Source: an uncultured Clostridium sp. (GTDB taxonomy: Bacteria; Bacillota_A; Clostridia; TANB77; CAG-508). From it: a DNA stretch of 64,000 nt. Of the stretch, positions 55,114-64,000 are shown in pieces (within the stretch, counting starts at the first letter, position 1; every line of letters starts with the position of its first letter). Location: positions 1-64,000 of the forward strand of contig CAOJZU010000005.1 of the NCBI GenBank assembly GCA_948466265.1, written 5' to 3'. The notes under the pieces are model-generated. The model saw only the letters and a list, made by a program, of their open reading frames with translations, made no database searches and had not been told where the DNA came from. The position numbers were made by a program, and so were the translations under genes.

Positions 55114-57714
55114 TTATTTTCTTCTAGCAAATTTCTTTTCAATATCCATTTTACTAAGTTTTATAGCTGTTGGTCTTCCATGTGGACAAGTAAATGGATT
55201 TGGAAGTTTAAGTAATTCATCAAGTAAGCTTTCTACTTCTTCTTGTGTTAGTACCATATTAGCCTTTACAGCTGCTTTACAAGCAATTGTCGCAATAAAT
55301 CTTTCTTCTATTTCTTGTTTTGCAGTTCTTGCTACAGTATTTATTTCATCTAGAGTTTCTAAGAATAATTCTTTTGTATCTAAGTCTAAGCAAATATTAG
55401 GTACTCCAGTAAGCTTTATAGTATTTTCTCCAAACTCCTCTAACACAAATCCTGCTTTTTCAAACTTGTCCATGTTTTCCCTTGCTATATCCATTTCTTT
55501 ATGTGTTAAAGTTATTACATCTGGAAGTAGCATAAGTTGTGAATCTTTATCTTCATCTGAATAATAATTTTGTTTTACTTTTTCATACATTATTCTTTCA
55601 TGTGCTGCATGTTGGTCTAAAATATATAGTTCGTCTTTAATTTCTAATATAATATATGTCCTAAATGCAATTCCAATAAATCTATATGGTAATTTGCTTT
55701 TAGCTTCTTCATCTTCTTCAAATAAATTTATATTGCTATTAACTATATCATTTGCATTAATTTCTTCTTTTTGTTCATCTACAGAAGGTTTTGCTTTATT
55801 TCCAAAAATTTGTGCATACATATCATTAAATTGACCAGCAGGAATAGTTGGTGTTACATTACTTTTGCTTTGCTCACGTAATATATTTAAAAGTATGTCT
55901 CCTGGTTTCTGTCCTTCTATATCAATTTGACTTTCGTTAGAATTTGTTCTTTCCTCATTTGGTATTTCTATATTTTGTGCTGCCTGTTGTATTTCTTCAG
56001 TATTTATAATTTTTGTTTCATAATCTTCATTATTTTCTAAAGCCATATTATTTAATATATTTTCTGTTTTAGGTGGTACAAGTGTAAAATTTGAAAAGGT
56101 TTCATCAAACAAATCTTTTTTAACTGGTTCATTTGATGCTTCAGTATAATTACTTTGATAATCATTATTACCTTTCTTTTCAGCTATTTTTTGATTTAGC
56201 ATTCTTCTCCATTCTGGAATCTCTTCCTCATAAGAGCTTTTTTCTATTTCATCCACTGTATTTACACTTTCAATTTTACTTTCATCTTGTAATTGATTTG
56301 TTTCACTTTGCCTAGAAGCCTGTGCAATTTTTGATATTTTTTCTCTTATTTGCTCAGCAGTGAGGTTTTTTCCCATTTGCATAAATTCATTTATTGTATT
56401 TTTTATAGCCTCTTCTTTATTAATTGGATCTATTATAGTTTCATTTGAATTTGTTTGAAAATTTTCACTAAAATTATCTTCTTTTACTTTTTCAGGTACA
56501 TCTAAGTTTTCTTGTAAATCCTTGCTTTCTACTTGGTTTTCATTTTCTCCATTTTTACTATTGTAAATACTTTCAATTAAATTTTCTCCCTCATCAGCAT
56601 TTTTTGCAATTTTTCTAAATAAGCCTGCTAAGCCAGAATTTGTCTCTTGTTCTTCTCCCATTTTTCCTCCTTCTATACTTTCATTTTTTATTGCTAATTG
56701 TGAACCTGAGTTCGCAATTAGTTCTGCTTTTAAAAGCGTATCTTGTATGCCACAATATACTGCTTTAAATACCTTTTGTTCTTCCTCAAATCTAACCTCA
56801 AGTTTAGCAGGATGAACATTCACATCTACTTTACTTGGATCCATTTCTATATCTAAAATTAAGAATCCAAATTTTCCTATTGGTATCATTCCCTTAAATG
56901 CTTTCTCTGCTCCACCTGATAGTATTCTATCTTTTACATATCTTTTATTCACAAAAAAGATTTGATTTGACCTATTTGACCTTGCTATTTCTGGTTTTCC
57001 TACAACGCCTGCTATTTTTATTCCTTCAAATTCATAATTTATATTTAAACAAGCAGAGGCAACAGTCTTTCCATATATACTATATATAACATTTTTAATA
57101 TCACCATCACCGATTTGTTTGGATGACCGTCTTTCCTGAATTTATAAATTTAAATGATATTTCAGGATGTACTAAAGCAAGTCTTGTAATAATATCTTCT
57201 ATATATCCGAGCTTCTGTATAATCTTTTTTTAGAAATTTATATCTTACTGGTGTATTAAAGAAAAGTTCATTTACTGTTATAGAAGTCCCTGTTCTTGCT
57301 CCAACTTCTGTTACTTCTTTAATATCTCCTCCTTCTACAATAATTTTATATCCAGTATCCCCATTTTCTGTTTTAGATATCATTTCAACCTTTGAAACAG
57401 CAGCAATACTGGCTAAAGCCTCTCCTCTAAACCCCATAGACTTTACTTCATTTAGATCATCTGCTGTTCTTATTTTAGAAGTTGCATGTCTTTCAAATGA
57501 AAGCTCTAAATCTTCTTTTTCAATTCCTTTTCCATCATCTGTTACTCTTATATACGATATTCCGTCCGTTTTTTATTTCTACACTTATATTTTTTGCCCC
57601 TGCATCTATAGAATTTTCCACCATTTCTTTTATAACTGATGATGGTCTTTCTATAACTTCTCCTGCTGCTATCTTATTTATAGTAAGTTCATCTAAAACT
57701 ACAATATTTCCCAT
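55114..57714 (-). CDS. mutL: DNA mismatch repair protein MutL (three CGG +1 sites)
   Basis: Reconstructed 865 aa: GHL ATPase ([65 protein letters not shown]), a long acidic linker (about 360-660), and the C-terminal endonuclease domain with [21 protein letters not shown] and CPHGRP. Breaks are CGG 57562-57564 (N-G-G-I), 57207-57209 (A-G-Y) and 57110-57112 (N-G-D). At the first site AAC GGA precedes CGG GA: the out-of-frame CGG is ignored and the in-frame one is bypassed. Confidence 0.95.
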
Positions 57715-57819
57715 ATATTTTAGCTTCCTTTCTAATATGTTTATAAGTCCATTTTTTCATATGATTATTCAGATTAAATTATATCATTTAATGAAAAATT
57801 TGCAAGTATTTTTTTACAT

Positions 57820-57848
57820 TTGATTTTTATGTAAATATATGTTATAAT
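57820..57848 (+). promoter_or_regulatory. sigma-70-type promoter with conserved spacer
   Basis: TTGATT, a 17-base spacer starting TTTATGTAAA, TATAAT, 44 bases before the DUF1836 ATG. Confidence 0.75.
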
Positions 57849-57891
57849 TTGATTTCAAGTAATAAATTTATCTAAGAAATGGAGTAAAAAT

Positions 57892-58374
57892 ATGCATAAC
57901 ACAGTTTCAAGTTTTCATATACCTAGATGGAATGAACTTCCTAATCTAGATTTATATTTGGATCAATTAGTTACAATACTTGAAAAATATTTAAAAGAAT
58001 ATATTGGAAATAAAGATGACACTATAATAACTAAAACTATGATTAATAATTACGTAAAACAAGGATTAATCAAGCCTCCTAGAAAGAAAAAATATAATAG
58101 ACTTCATATAGCAACATTATTTGTTATATGTATTTTAAAGCAAATTTATAGTATAAGTGATATAAATGAGCTTATTATGCTTGCAATAAAAACTGCAAAA
58201 TTTAATTCAGCTTATGATCAGTTTTGTGAAGCACTTGAAAAAGCTATACTTTATACTTTTGAAGGAGTTGAATATACAGTTCCAGATATGTCATTTGAGC
58301 AATCTCTTTTAAAGAGTGTTGCCCAATCTTTTGCAAGCAAACTTTATGTAGAAAAAACATTCTTACATAAATAG
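57892..58374 (+). CDS. DUF1836 family protein (160 aa)
   Basis: FHIPRWNELPNLDLYLDQL, TKTMINNYVKQGLIKPPRKKKY and LHIATLFVICILKQIYSISDI are the DUF1836 hallmarks; the middle part looks like a MerR-type winged helix. Probably a DNA-binding regulator; targets unknown. Own promoter. Intact with no in-frame CGG. Confidence 0.88.
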   Translation: MHNTVSSFHIPRWNELPNLDLYLDQLVTILEKYLKEYIGNKDDTIITKTMINNYVKQGLIKPPRKKKYNRLHIATLFVICILKQIYSISDINELIMLAIKTAKFNSAYDQFCEALEKAILYTFEGVEYTVPDMSFEQSLLKSVAQSFASKLYVEKTFLHK

Positions 58375-58473
58375 ACTTGTTACAATAAAATTATATATAT
58401 AATATTGACCTTCTTTTGTTTTTATGTTAATATTAATTATATTAGCAAAAGCTAAAAAAGGAGGAATTTATCT

Positions 58474-58983
58474 ATGAGTTTTTGTACAAACTATGGTACA
58501 ATTAATGGCACAAATTTGATTGATGTTACAGCAGTTACTATTCCACCGGGTGCAGGAAGTCAAATCCGGATATATGTTGATTACTTGATTAACATATATA
58601 ATGGAAAACAAATTAATTCCTTTAATTATCAAAATTCCATTGTTATACAAATTACATTCTCTGATGCTGAAAACCGCAATAATTTTATAGAAGATGTAAA
58701 TAAAACTATTGAAACAGGCAAACTTGCTTCTATTAATGCTAACGAAGTTAATAATCTTTCTAACATGGTTCTTGATTTTTTCAAGATTATGGATGGCTTA
58801 AATCCTTTTCTTGATTTAGTTAAGAATAATGGTGGTATTGATAATGCTAAAAGCAGTTGCGCTGAGTTTGAAAAAGCACGAATGGAAGGCACTCTTTCCC
58901 CAGAAGTGTTGGATGCTAAAAAATGCTTCGAAACATTTATGGAGGAGTATTTAATCGGTAGAACTTTTATGGAAAAAAATTAA
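58474..58983 (+). CDS. orphan hypothetical protein (169 aa)
   Basis: ATG 58474 follows AAGGAGG. Soluble; beta-rich first half (NLIDVTAVTIPPGAGSQIRI, NSIVIQITFSDAENRN) and helical second half (VNNLSNMVLDFFKIM, FMEEYLIGRTFM). No family recognised. In-frame CGG 58567-58569 must be plain Arg (Q-I-R-I); a +1 shift hits a stop after six codons. GC-rich terminator follows. A likely acquired unit. Confidence 0.65.
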   Translation: MSFCTNYGTINGTNLIDVTAVTIPPGAGSQIRIYVDYLINIYNGKQINSFNYQNSIVIQITFSDAENRNNFIEDVNKTIETGKLASINANEVNNLSNMVLDFFKIMDGLNPFLDLVKNNGGIDNAKSSCAEFEKARMEGTLSPEVLDAKKCFETFMEEYLIGRTFMEKN

Positions 58984-59009
58984 AAAAGGAAATATTAAGT
59001 CGACAACCA

Positions 59010-59043
59010 GAGCCGCCAGTGTTTTTTGGCGGCTCGTGTTTTA
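59010..59043. terminator. strong terminator, possibly bidirectional
   Basis: GAGCCGCCA / TGGCGGCTC stem with a short T-rich loop, then GTGTTTTATTTT on +. Confidence 0.75.
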
Positions 59044-59048
59044 TTTTA

Positions 59049-61854
59049 TTATCGTACAACATTATTACTATCTACTGAACTATTTTCATTAATTGTAGTA
59101 TTATCTGTTGATTCATTATTTCCATTTTCATCTTCTTTTGCCTTTTCAAGTTGAGTTATCAATGCTTGTAAAGCTTCGATATCTCTTCCTATCTGAGACC
59201 AATCATTTGCATCATTTGACTCTTTTAAATTATTATTAGCCTTTATTACCGCTTCAACTAATCCCTCTATTGTACTAGTATCTTCGACTTCAATACTTAC
59301 TGCTCCATTTGGAGATAGTAGATTTTTAATTGCTTTACTCAAATTATCTCCAATTGCAACTTTATTTCCTGATGCAACAACCACTTTCTTTAAAACTGGT
59401 ACACTATTAGTTTCATTAAGTGAAGTTTGATATATTGGAACTACATATAGAAGTGTCTTATCAATAGGAACAATTATCATTTCCTTTGAAATCTTTGTGC
59501 CTGTAACATTTAGTGCAGATATTTCAGCAGATATTGTTTCATCTTGCTCTATTAGATTATCTAATTGCATTGGTCCGAAGTACAGCTCCATCTCCTGAAA
59601 ATTTATATAGCGAAAGTTTATTCTTTCCGTTCTTCTACTGTTCCGGATAAGATATGCATTTAAACTCTCTTTTCCAAATTGGTTATAGCTAATTACAAGT
59701 CCTAATTTACTTTCATCTGTATCTATTTCTTTTACAAGAGTATATACAGGTTTCATTTCTGCCTTTGCAGTTTTTGTAGGTAAACTAGAATATGATGCTA
59801 TTTCCCATATATCATTACCTCTATATAGCACGTCAGCTGATATATCATGATATATATTTAGCATTTCTGATTGTATCTTATACAGAAACTCTGAATATGT
59901 AAAAGATTTTGATATTCCATTAGGTATTTCAGACATATCTTTAAACAATGTACTGTACATATTATTATACACCATTGCAATTGGGTCTGTTTTATCAGTT
60001 ATATAGAATGAAGTTTCTCCACTAAATGCATTTACAATTACTTTTACTGAATTTCTTATATAATTTATCTCTCTTGTATCATTTTTGTAAACAAGTTTTG
60101 TCTTTTGAGAATAAGGATAGTCATTAGAAGCAGTGTATGCATCTATCACCCAAAAAAGATCTCCTTCGTCAGATATTACTAAATATGGTTCTTCATCATA
60201 CATTAAGTATGGAATAATTTTCTCTGCTCTTTTTATTACATTAGTATTTAGTAATATTTTAGTATCTGAACTTTTTACTACTAACCCTAAATTACCTGTT
60301 TTTATTCCAACACATAATCTATCTAACAAATTTAAGGAAATTCCGTCCGCTCACCTGAATATGTATATGTTACATTATTATTAGCACTTTTTGGATAATC
60401 AAATTCTTTTTGTTCTTTTTGAACAGTTTTTATTTTTGAATTCTTTGTTCCATAATATATTCTAGGTTCTTTTATTTTATCATTTTCAAAATCTCTTGAT
60501 ATATATTTTATATTTCCTGTCTCGTCTGTTTCACTAGCACTTCCGATAACTACTCCAAATCCATGAGTATACTCATCAGCCTCATTTTGGTTATCAAGTT
60601 CTCTTCCAGCAATATATGAAAGCTTATCATTATATAAAGAAGCCTTTGCTTTACTATATGTATAATATCCAGTATTAGTTTGTGTTTGTAATAAATTATT
60701 TATTACAACATTTTCTGTGACAATAGGAATATTATTTATTACCTCTTCATTTTCGTTTGCTTCTTTCTCTGTTATTGTCCCTGTACTATCTATTGTCTTT
60801 TCATTTATATTTATATCATAAGCATTCTTTGTAAATGCTATATTATCTGATATATACGATTTTTGTTTGTCAAGTTCGCTTCCTCTTATAAAAAATACAT
60901 TATATCCAACTAATACTACAAATAATGCTACCAAATACATTGGAACAACTGCAAGCGATTTTATTACTTTCTTTGTATTATTTTTCTTAAATGCTCTTAT
61001 TGCTAAATAAACTGAAAGTACAATTATTATTCCAAGTATTCTGTATCCCCATATTTTAATTCCATCAGTAGCTCCGACTTCCAATTATAACTGTCTTCAT
61101 TTTATCATCCAATGTCAAAAATGGCCCAGTCTCTATATTTTGCATATTAAAGAATAATATTCCTGCAATAAATATGCTAGCTAGCATAAAGTTAAATAAT
61201 AATTGTTTTATAAAAGTATTACTTCTAAGCGTTGCTCCATCTATTCCATCAAAATATACATTAAAAATTATAATATAATATGCAACTATGTATATTGTTA
61301 GCATAATTGTAATTGTTAATCCATAATAAAGTAATTGTCCGAATTAATGGTGCTTGGAACATATAGAATCCTAAATCCACACCATATACAGGATCTGTTT
61401 GTCCAAACCATGCTGCGTTTGTAAATAATATCACTTTATATAGAAATAAATTTGATACCACAATGCTTGTAACAAGACCAATCATTAAAGCAAGTGATTT
61501 GTTTGGGAGTTTTGGCATTTCTTTTTTATCTTCATCAAAAAATTTTTTTAGTCCCCTTTTAATCATTCTATTCGTTATACATACTAGAAAATATATAAAT
61601 ATGAAATTAATAGCTCCAATAGAAATCTTATATCTAACATTTTGATTAAATACCTCTTCGTATCCTTCTCCAATTTCTACTGTCTCTAAATATTCTGCCC
61701 TGTACGCCATCAATGAACCAAGTAAAAATAGCAAAATAGCAAAAATTACAATAAGTGTTCTTTTCTTCATTTTCTTTTTATTTGGAGCATTTTCTTCTAC
61801 CTTTACTTCTGCTTTCTTCTCTTCAGCTTCTTTGTTTTCTATGTTTTCACTCAA
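59049..61854 (-). CDS. UPF0182 family membrane protein (seven CGG +1 sites)
   Basis: 932 aa after correction: seven or more N-terminal membrane segments (residues about 30-340), then a large domain with YTHGFGVVIG, PRIYYG, TYSGEGGISL, ISYNQFGKESLNAYLIGTVE and AVLGPMQLDN, and a Q/E-rich end. Function unknown. Breaks are CGG 61339-61341 (I-G-Q), 61074-61076 (S-G-A), 60347-60349 and 60343-60345 (E-G-G, consecutive codons), 59643-59645 (I-G-T), 59627-59629 (E-G-K) and 59575-59577 (L-G-P). The last three cancel, so a plain ORF hides about 23 wrong residues. Confidence 0.93.
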
Positions 61855-61880
61855 AACTTTCTCCTCCTAACTATTAAAAT

Positions 61881-62789
61881 TTAGATTATTGCTTTTACAA
61901 AATCTTCAGAATTAAAGACTTCCATATCATCTATTTGCTCTCCAACTCCTATAAATTTTACTGGTATTTTATTTTCATGTACAATACCTATTACTACTCC
62001 ACCTTTTGCTGTTCCATCAAGTTTAGTAAGAACAAGTCCTGTAATATTACTAACTTCTTTAAATGCTTTTACTTGTTCTATCGCATTTTGACCAGTAGTT
62101 CCGGTCTATTACAAGTAATGATTCTTTACTGCTCTCTGGTAATTCCTTTTCTATAACTCTTTGTATTTTCTCTAATTCGTCCATCAAATATTTTTTATTA
62201 TGAAGTCTTCCTGCAGTATCACATATAAGAACATCTATATTTTCTTCTTTTGCTTTTTTTATTGCTTCATATACAACAGATGCAGGATCTGCCCCTTCTT
62301 CCTTTTTTACTATATCACAGCCTACACGTTTTGCCCATATCTCTAATTGTTCTACTGCTGCTGCCCTAAATGTATCTGCTGCTGCAAGCATAACTTTTTT
62401 CCCATCTTTTTTTAATCTATTTGCAATTTTACCAATTGAAGTTGTTTTTCCGAACTCCGATTTACTCCAATGACTAATATTACTGATGGTATGCTTTCAA
62501 GCTTTATACTATTATCACATACTTCTAATATATTTTGCATTTCTTCTCTTAACACATTTTTTACTTCTTCTGCATCTTTTATGTTTTCTCTTTTTATTCT
62601 ATTTCTTAATCTTGATATTATTTCTAAAGATGTATCCATTCCTATGTCTGACATTATAAGTGCTTCTTCAAGTTCTTCTAGAAGCTCTTCATCTACTTTC
62701 CTAAAAGCACTAAACACTCCATTTATTTTATCATCAAATGATGTTTTTGTCTTACTTAAGCCTGATTTTAATTTGTCAAAAAATCCCAT
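61881..62789 (-). CDS. ftsY: signal recognition particle receptor FtsY (three CGG +1 sites)
   Basis: SRP-receptor GTPase for membrane-protein targeting. Reconstructed 301 aa: N domain (DEELLEELEEALIMSDIG), G1 GVNGVGKTTSIGKIA, DTFRAAAVEQL, VDVLICDTAGR-type G3, TKLDGTAKGG and FIGVGEQIDDM. Breaks are CGG 62457-62459 and 62450-62452 (both glycines of N-G-V-G-K, seven bases apart) and 62101-62103 (D-G-T-T-G-Q). ATG 62789 with GGAGG upstream. Without bypass no GTP-binding loop would exist. Confidence 0.96.
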
Positions 62790-62840
62790 ACGTTTTTCCT
62801 CCGTTAAATATTGTATCATATATTTAAAAAAATGTAAATC

Positions 62841-62869
62841 TTGATAATTTAATTATTTCATGATATAAT
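62841..62869 (+). promoter_or_regulatory. sigma-70-type promoter
   Basis: TTGATA, 17-base spacer, TATAAT, 46 bases before the ATG at 62916. Confidence 0.7.
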
Positions 62870-62915
62870 AGTTGACGTAACCTGCAAATGCAATCAAAAA
62901 ATAGGAGGATAAGCT

Positions 62916-63233
62916 ATGGATGTTTTAATGCGGGAAGATACAAACGTGGTAGAAGTAGAAAAAAGTATCAAAGTAACGTTCGCAGACGGTCTTTTTAAGA
63001 TAAACCGGAACGGCACCAAAATAGTAAGGGTATTTGTTTCTTATTATGAAAACGGCAATATTCAATCTGGTTTAGCCTTAAATTTTGCCGGCAGATGTGG
63101 TCTTTTGAGACATAATGCAGGAATAACATGGGAGTTTTTCTCGGAAAAATGCACACCTGAAATCGCCGAAATGGTGATTGATCTATTTCTGTATCAGGAT
63201 GTGGTCGATTACATCAAAGAACTTCCGAGTTAG
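62916..63233 (+). CDS. orphan hypothetical protein (105 aa), GC-rich
   Basis: ATG 62916 with AGGAGGAT upstream. Soluble alpha/beta-looking protein (NVVEVEKSIKVTFADGLFKI, IVRVFVSYYENGN, GLLRHNAGITWEFF); no family recognised. Codon use differs from the neighbours (GCC, GGC, GTG). Two in-frame CGG codons (62931-62933 and 63006-63008) must both be plain Arg, as each shift soon meets a stop. Own promoter and terminator. Confidence 0.65.
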   Translation: MDVLMREDTNVVEVEKSIKVTFADGLFKINRNGTKIVRVFVSYYENGNIQSGLALNFAGRCGLLRHNAGITWEFFSEKCTPEIAEMVIDLFLYQDVVDYIKELPS

Positions 63234-63267
63234 ATACTTTCCACTTAGGGCAAGCAAGTTTATCAAG

Positions 63268-63305
63268 AAAAGAGAGCAATTCCTTCAGGAGTTTGCTCTC
63301 TTTTC
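63268..63305 (+). terminator. rho-independent terminator
   Basis: AGAGAGCAA / TTGCTCTCT stem followed by TTTT; it ends four bases before the convergent uvrB stop. Confidence 0.8.
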
Positions 63306-63309
63306 TATT

Positions 63310-64000
63310 TCACATTATATTTTCTAATTCTTTTATCTTATCTCTTAATTCTGCTGCTTTTTCAAATTCTAAACTTTCAGCATAGCCTAACATCTCAGTT
63401 GTTAGTTTTTCAATTACATCTTTAATATCGTCATCTTCTTTAATATCATATTCACTTTGGATATCTTCTACAATTGTTGCCTTTATTGTATCTCTTACAC
63501 TCTTCTTAATCGTTTGTGGAATAATACCATTTTTATCATTATATTCTTCCTGTATCTTTCTTCTTCTATTTGTCTCTGTAATTGCTTTTTCCATACTTTT
63601 AGTTAATTCATCAGCATACATTATAACTTCCCCATCTGTATTTCTTGCTGCACGTCCTATTGTTTGAATTAATGACCTTTCAGAGCGAAGAAAACCTTCC
63701 TTATCTGCATCTAATATTGCAACTAGAGAAACTTCTGGTATATCTAGCCCTTCTCTTAAAAGATTTATTCCGAACAAGCACATCAAACTTACCAATTCTT
63801 AAATCTCTTATTATCTCCATTCTCTCTAGTGCTTTTATATCTGAATGCATGTACCTAACTTTTATATCCAAATTTGCAAGATAGGCTGTTAAATCTTCTG
63901 CCATTTTCTTTGTTAAAGTCGTAACTAATACTCTTTCGTTTTTTTCTACCCTTTTTCTTATTTCTTCTATCAAATCGTCTACTTGATTTGTAACTGGTTT
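63310..64000 (-). CDS. uvrB: excinuclease ABC subunit UvrB, 3' part (one CGG +1 site)
   Basis: C-terminal part of the nucleotide-excision-repair helicase; the 5' part lies beyond the window. Visible: [74 protein letters not shown] and a C-terminal UVR motif ([16 protein letters not shown]). Break at CGG 63770-63772, inside the invariant V-G-I-N-L-L-R-E-G motif. Confidence 0.95.

Overview
The window is AT-rich DNA of an uncultured-type Clostridia/Firmicutes bacterium. The evidence is the strong AGGAGG ribosome sites, sigma-70 promoters of the TTGATT-N17-TATAAT type, a CIRCE element before groES, and a typical Clostridial gene set: ftsY, UPF0182, mutL, miaA, sepF, divIVA, tex, mfd, rnc, recN, rlmN with a PP2C/PASTA-kinase pair, addA, priA-def-fmt, and engB-DUF4364-proS. 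SpoIVB and a small Gly/Cys-rich coat-like protein hint at a spore-forming ancestry. No prophage, IS element or CRISPR array is visible. Two tRNAs (Leu-CAA, partial; Trp-CCA) and tmRNA are present.

The dominant and unexpected signal is in how the genes are written. Thirty-four otherwise healthy, mostly essential genes are each interrupted by one to seven single-base frameshifts. Every one of about 90 breaks is at an in-frame CGG codon. Skipping the C and reading on from GGN (glycine) restores the conserved protein each time, often at invariant glycines (P-loops of RecN, PriA, Mfd, FtsY and EngB; DGMGG of the PP2C phosphatase; the glycine loop of PrkC). After correction the 33 complete genes have lengths divisible by three and proceed from a good start to a sensible stop. 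CGG out of frame (AAC GGA, GAC GGA, CTC GGA, CCC GGT) has no such effect, and the phenomenon follows gene strand and reading frame. This argues for a translational event (+1 frameshift or four-base CGGN decoding as Gly) rather than sequencing error or gene decay. In-frame CGG read as plain arginine is seen only in six short orphan genes that look acquired. GroEL, SerRS and the SPFH protein contain no site.

Layout: 1-1690 tRNA-Leu and two orphan membrane-protein genes on +. 1689-9221 a minus-strand block (dprA, folD, proS, DUF4364, engB, serS, small membrane proteins, spoIVB). 9507-10294 a secreted C39-like protein on +. 10291-15576 fmt, an HTH protein, def and priA on -. 15865-20283 a small orphan, addA and another orphan. 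20476-24514 a helical-bundle protein, a U32 peptidase and a HAD phosphatase. 24538-27045 tRNA-Trp, orphans, tmRNA and an XRE regulator. 27118-29244 groESL. 29437-32879 NfeD/SPFH, a sortase-anchored protein, an XRE regulator and rpmE. 33010-36757 prkC-prpC-rlmN. 36902-48679 an orphan, recN, YitT, a radical-SAM remnant, rnc, an EAL protein, an rRNA/tRNA methyltransferase, mfd and a broken Rpn nuclease. 49055-51216 tex on +. 51245-57714 divIVA, sepF, an HlyD-like adaptor, miaA, a membrane protein and mutL. 57892-58983 two + genes. 59049-64000 UPF0182, ftsY, an orphan and the 3' part of uvrB.

The small orphan genes have richer GC, their own promoter and a strong hairpin terminator, and sit between housekeeping operons like single-gene cassettes. 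Coordinates for frameshifted genes span start to stop of the reconstructed protein.
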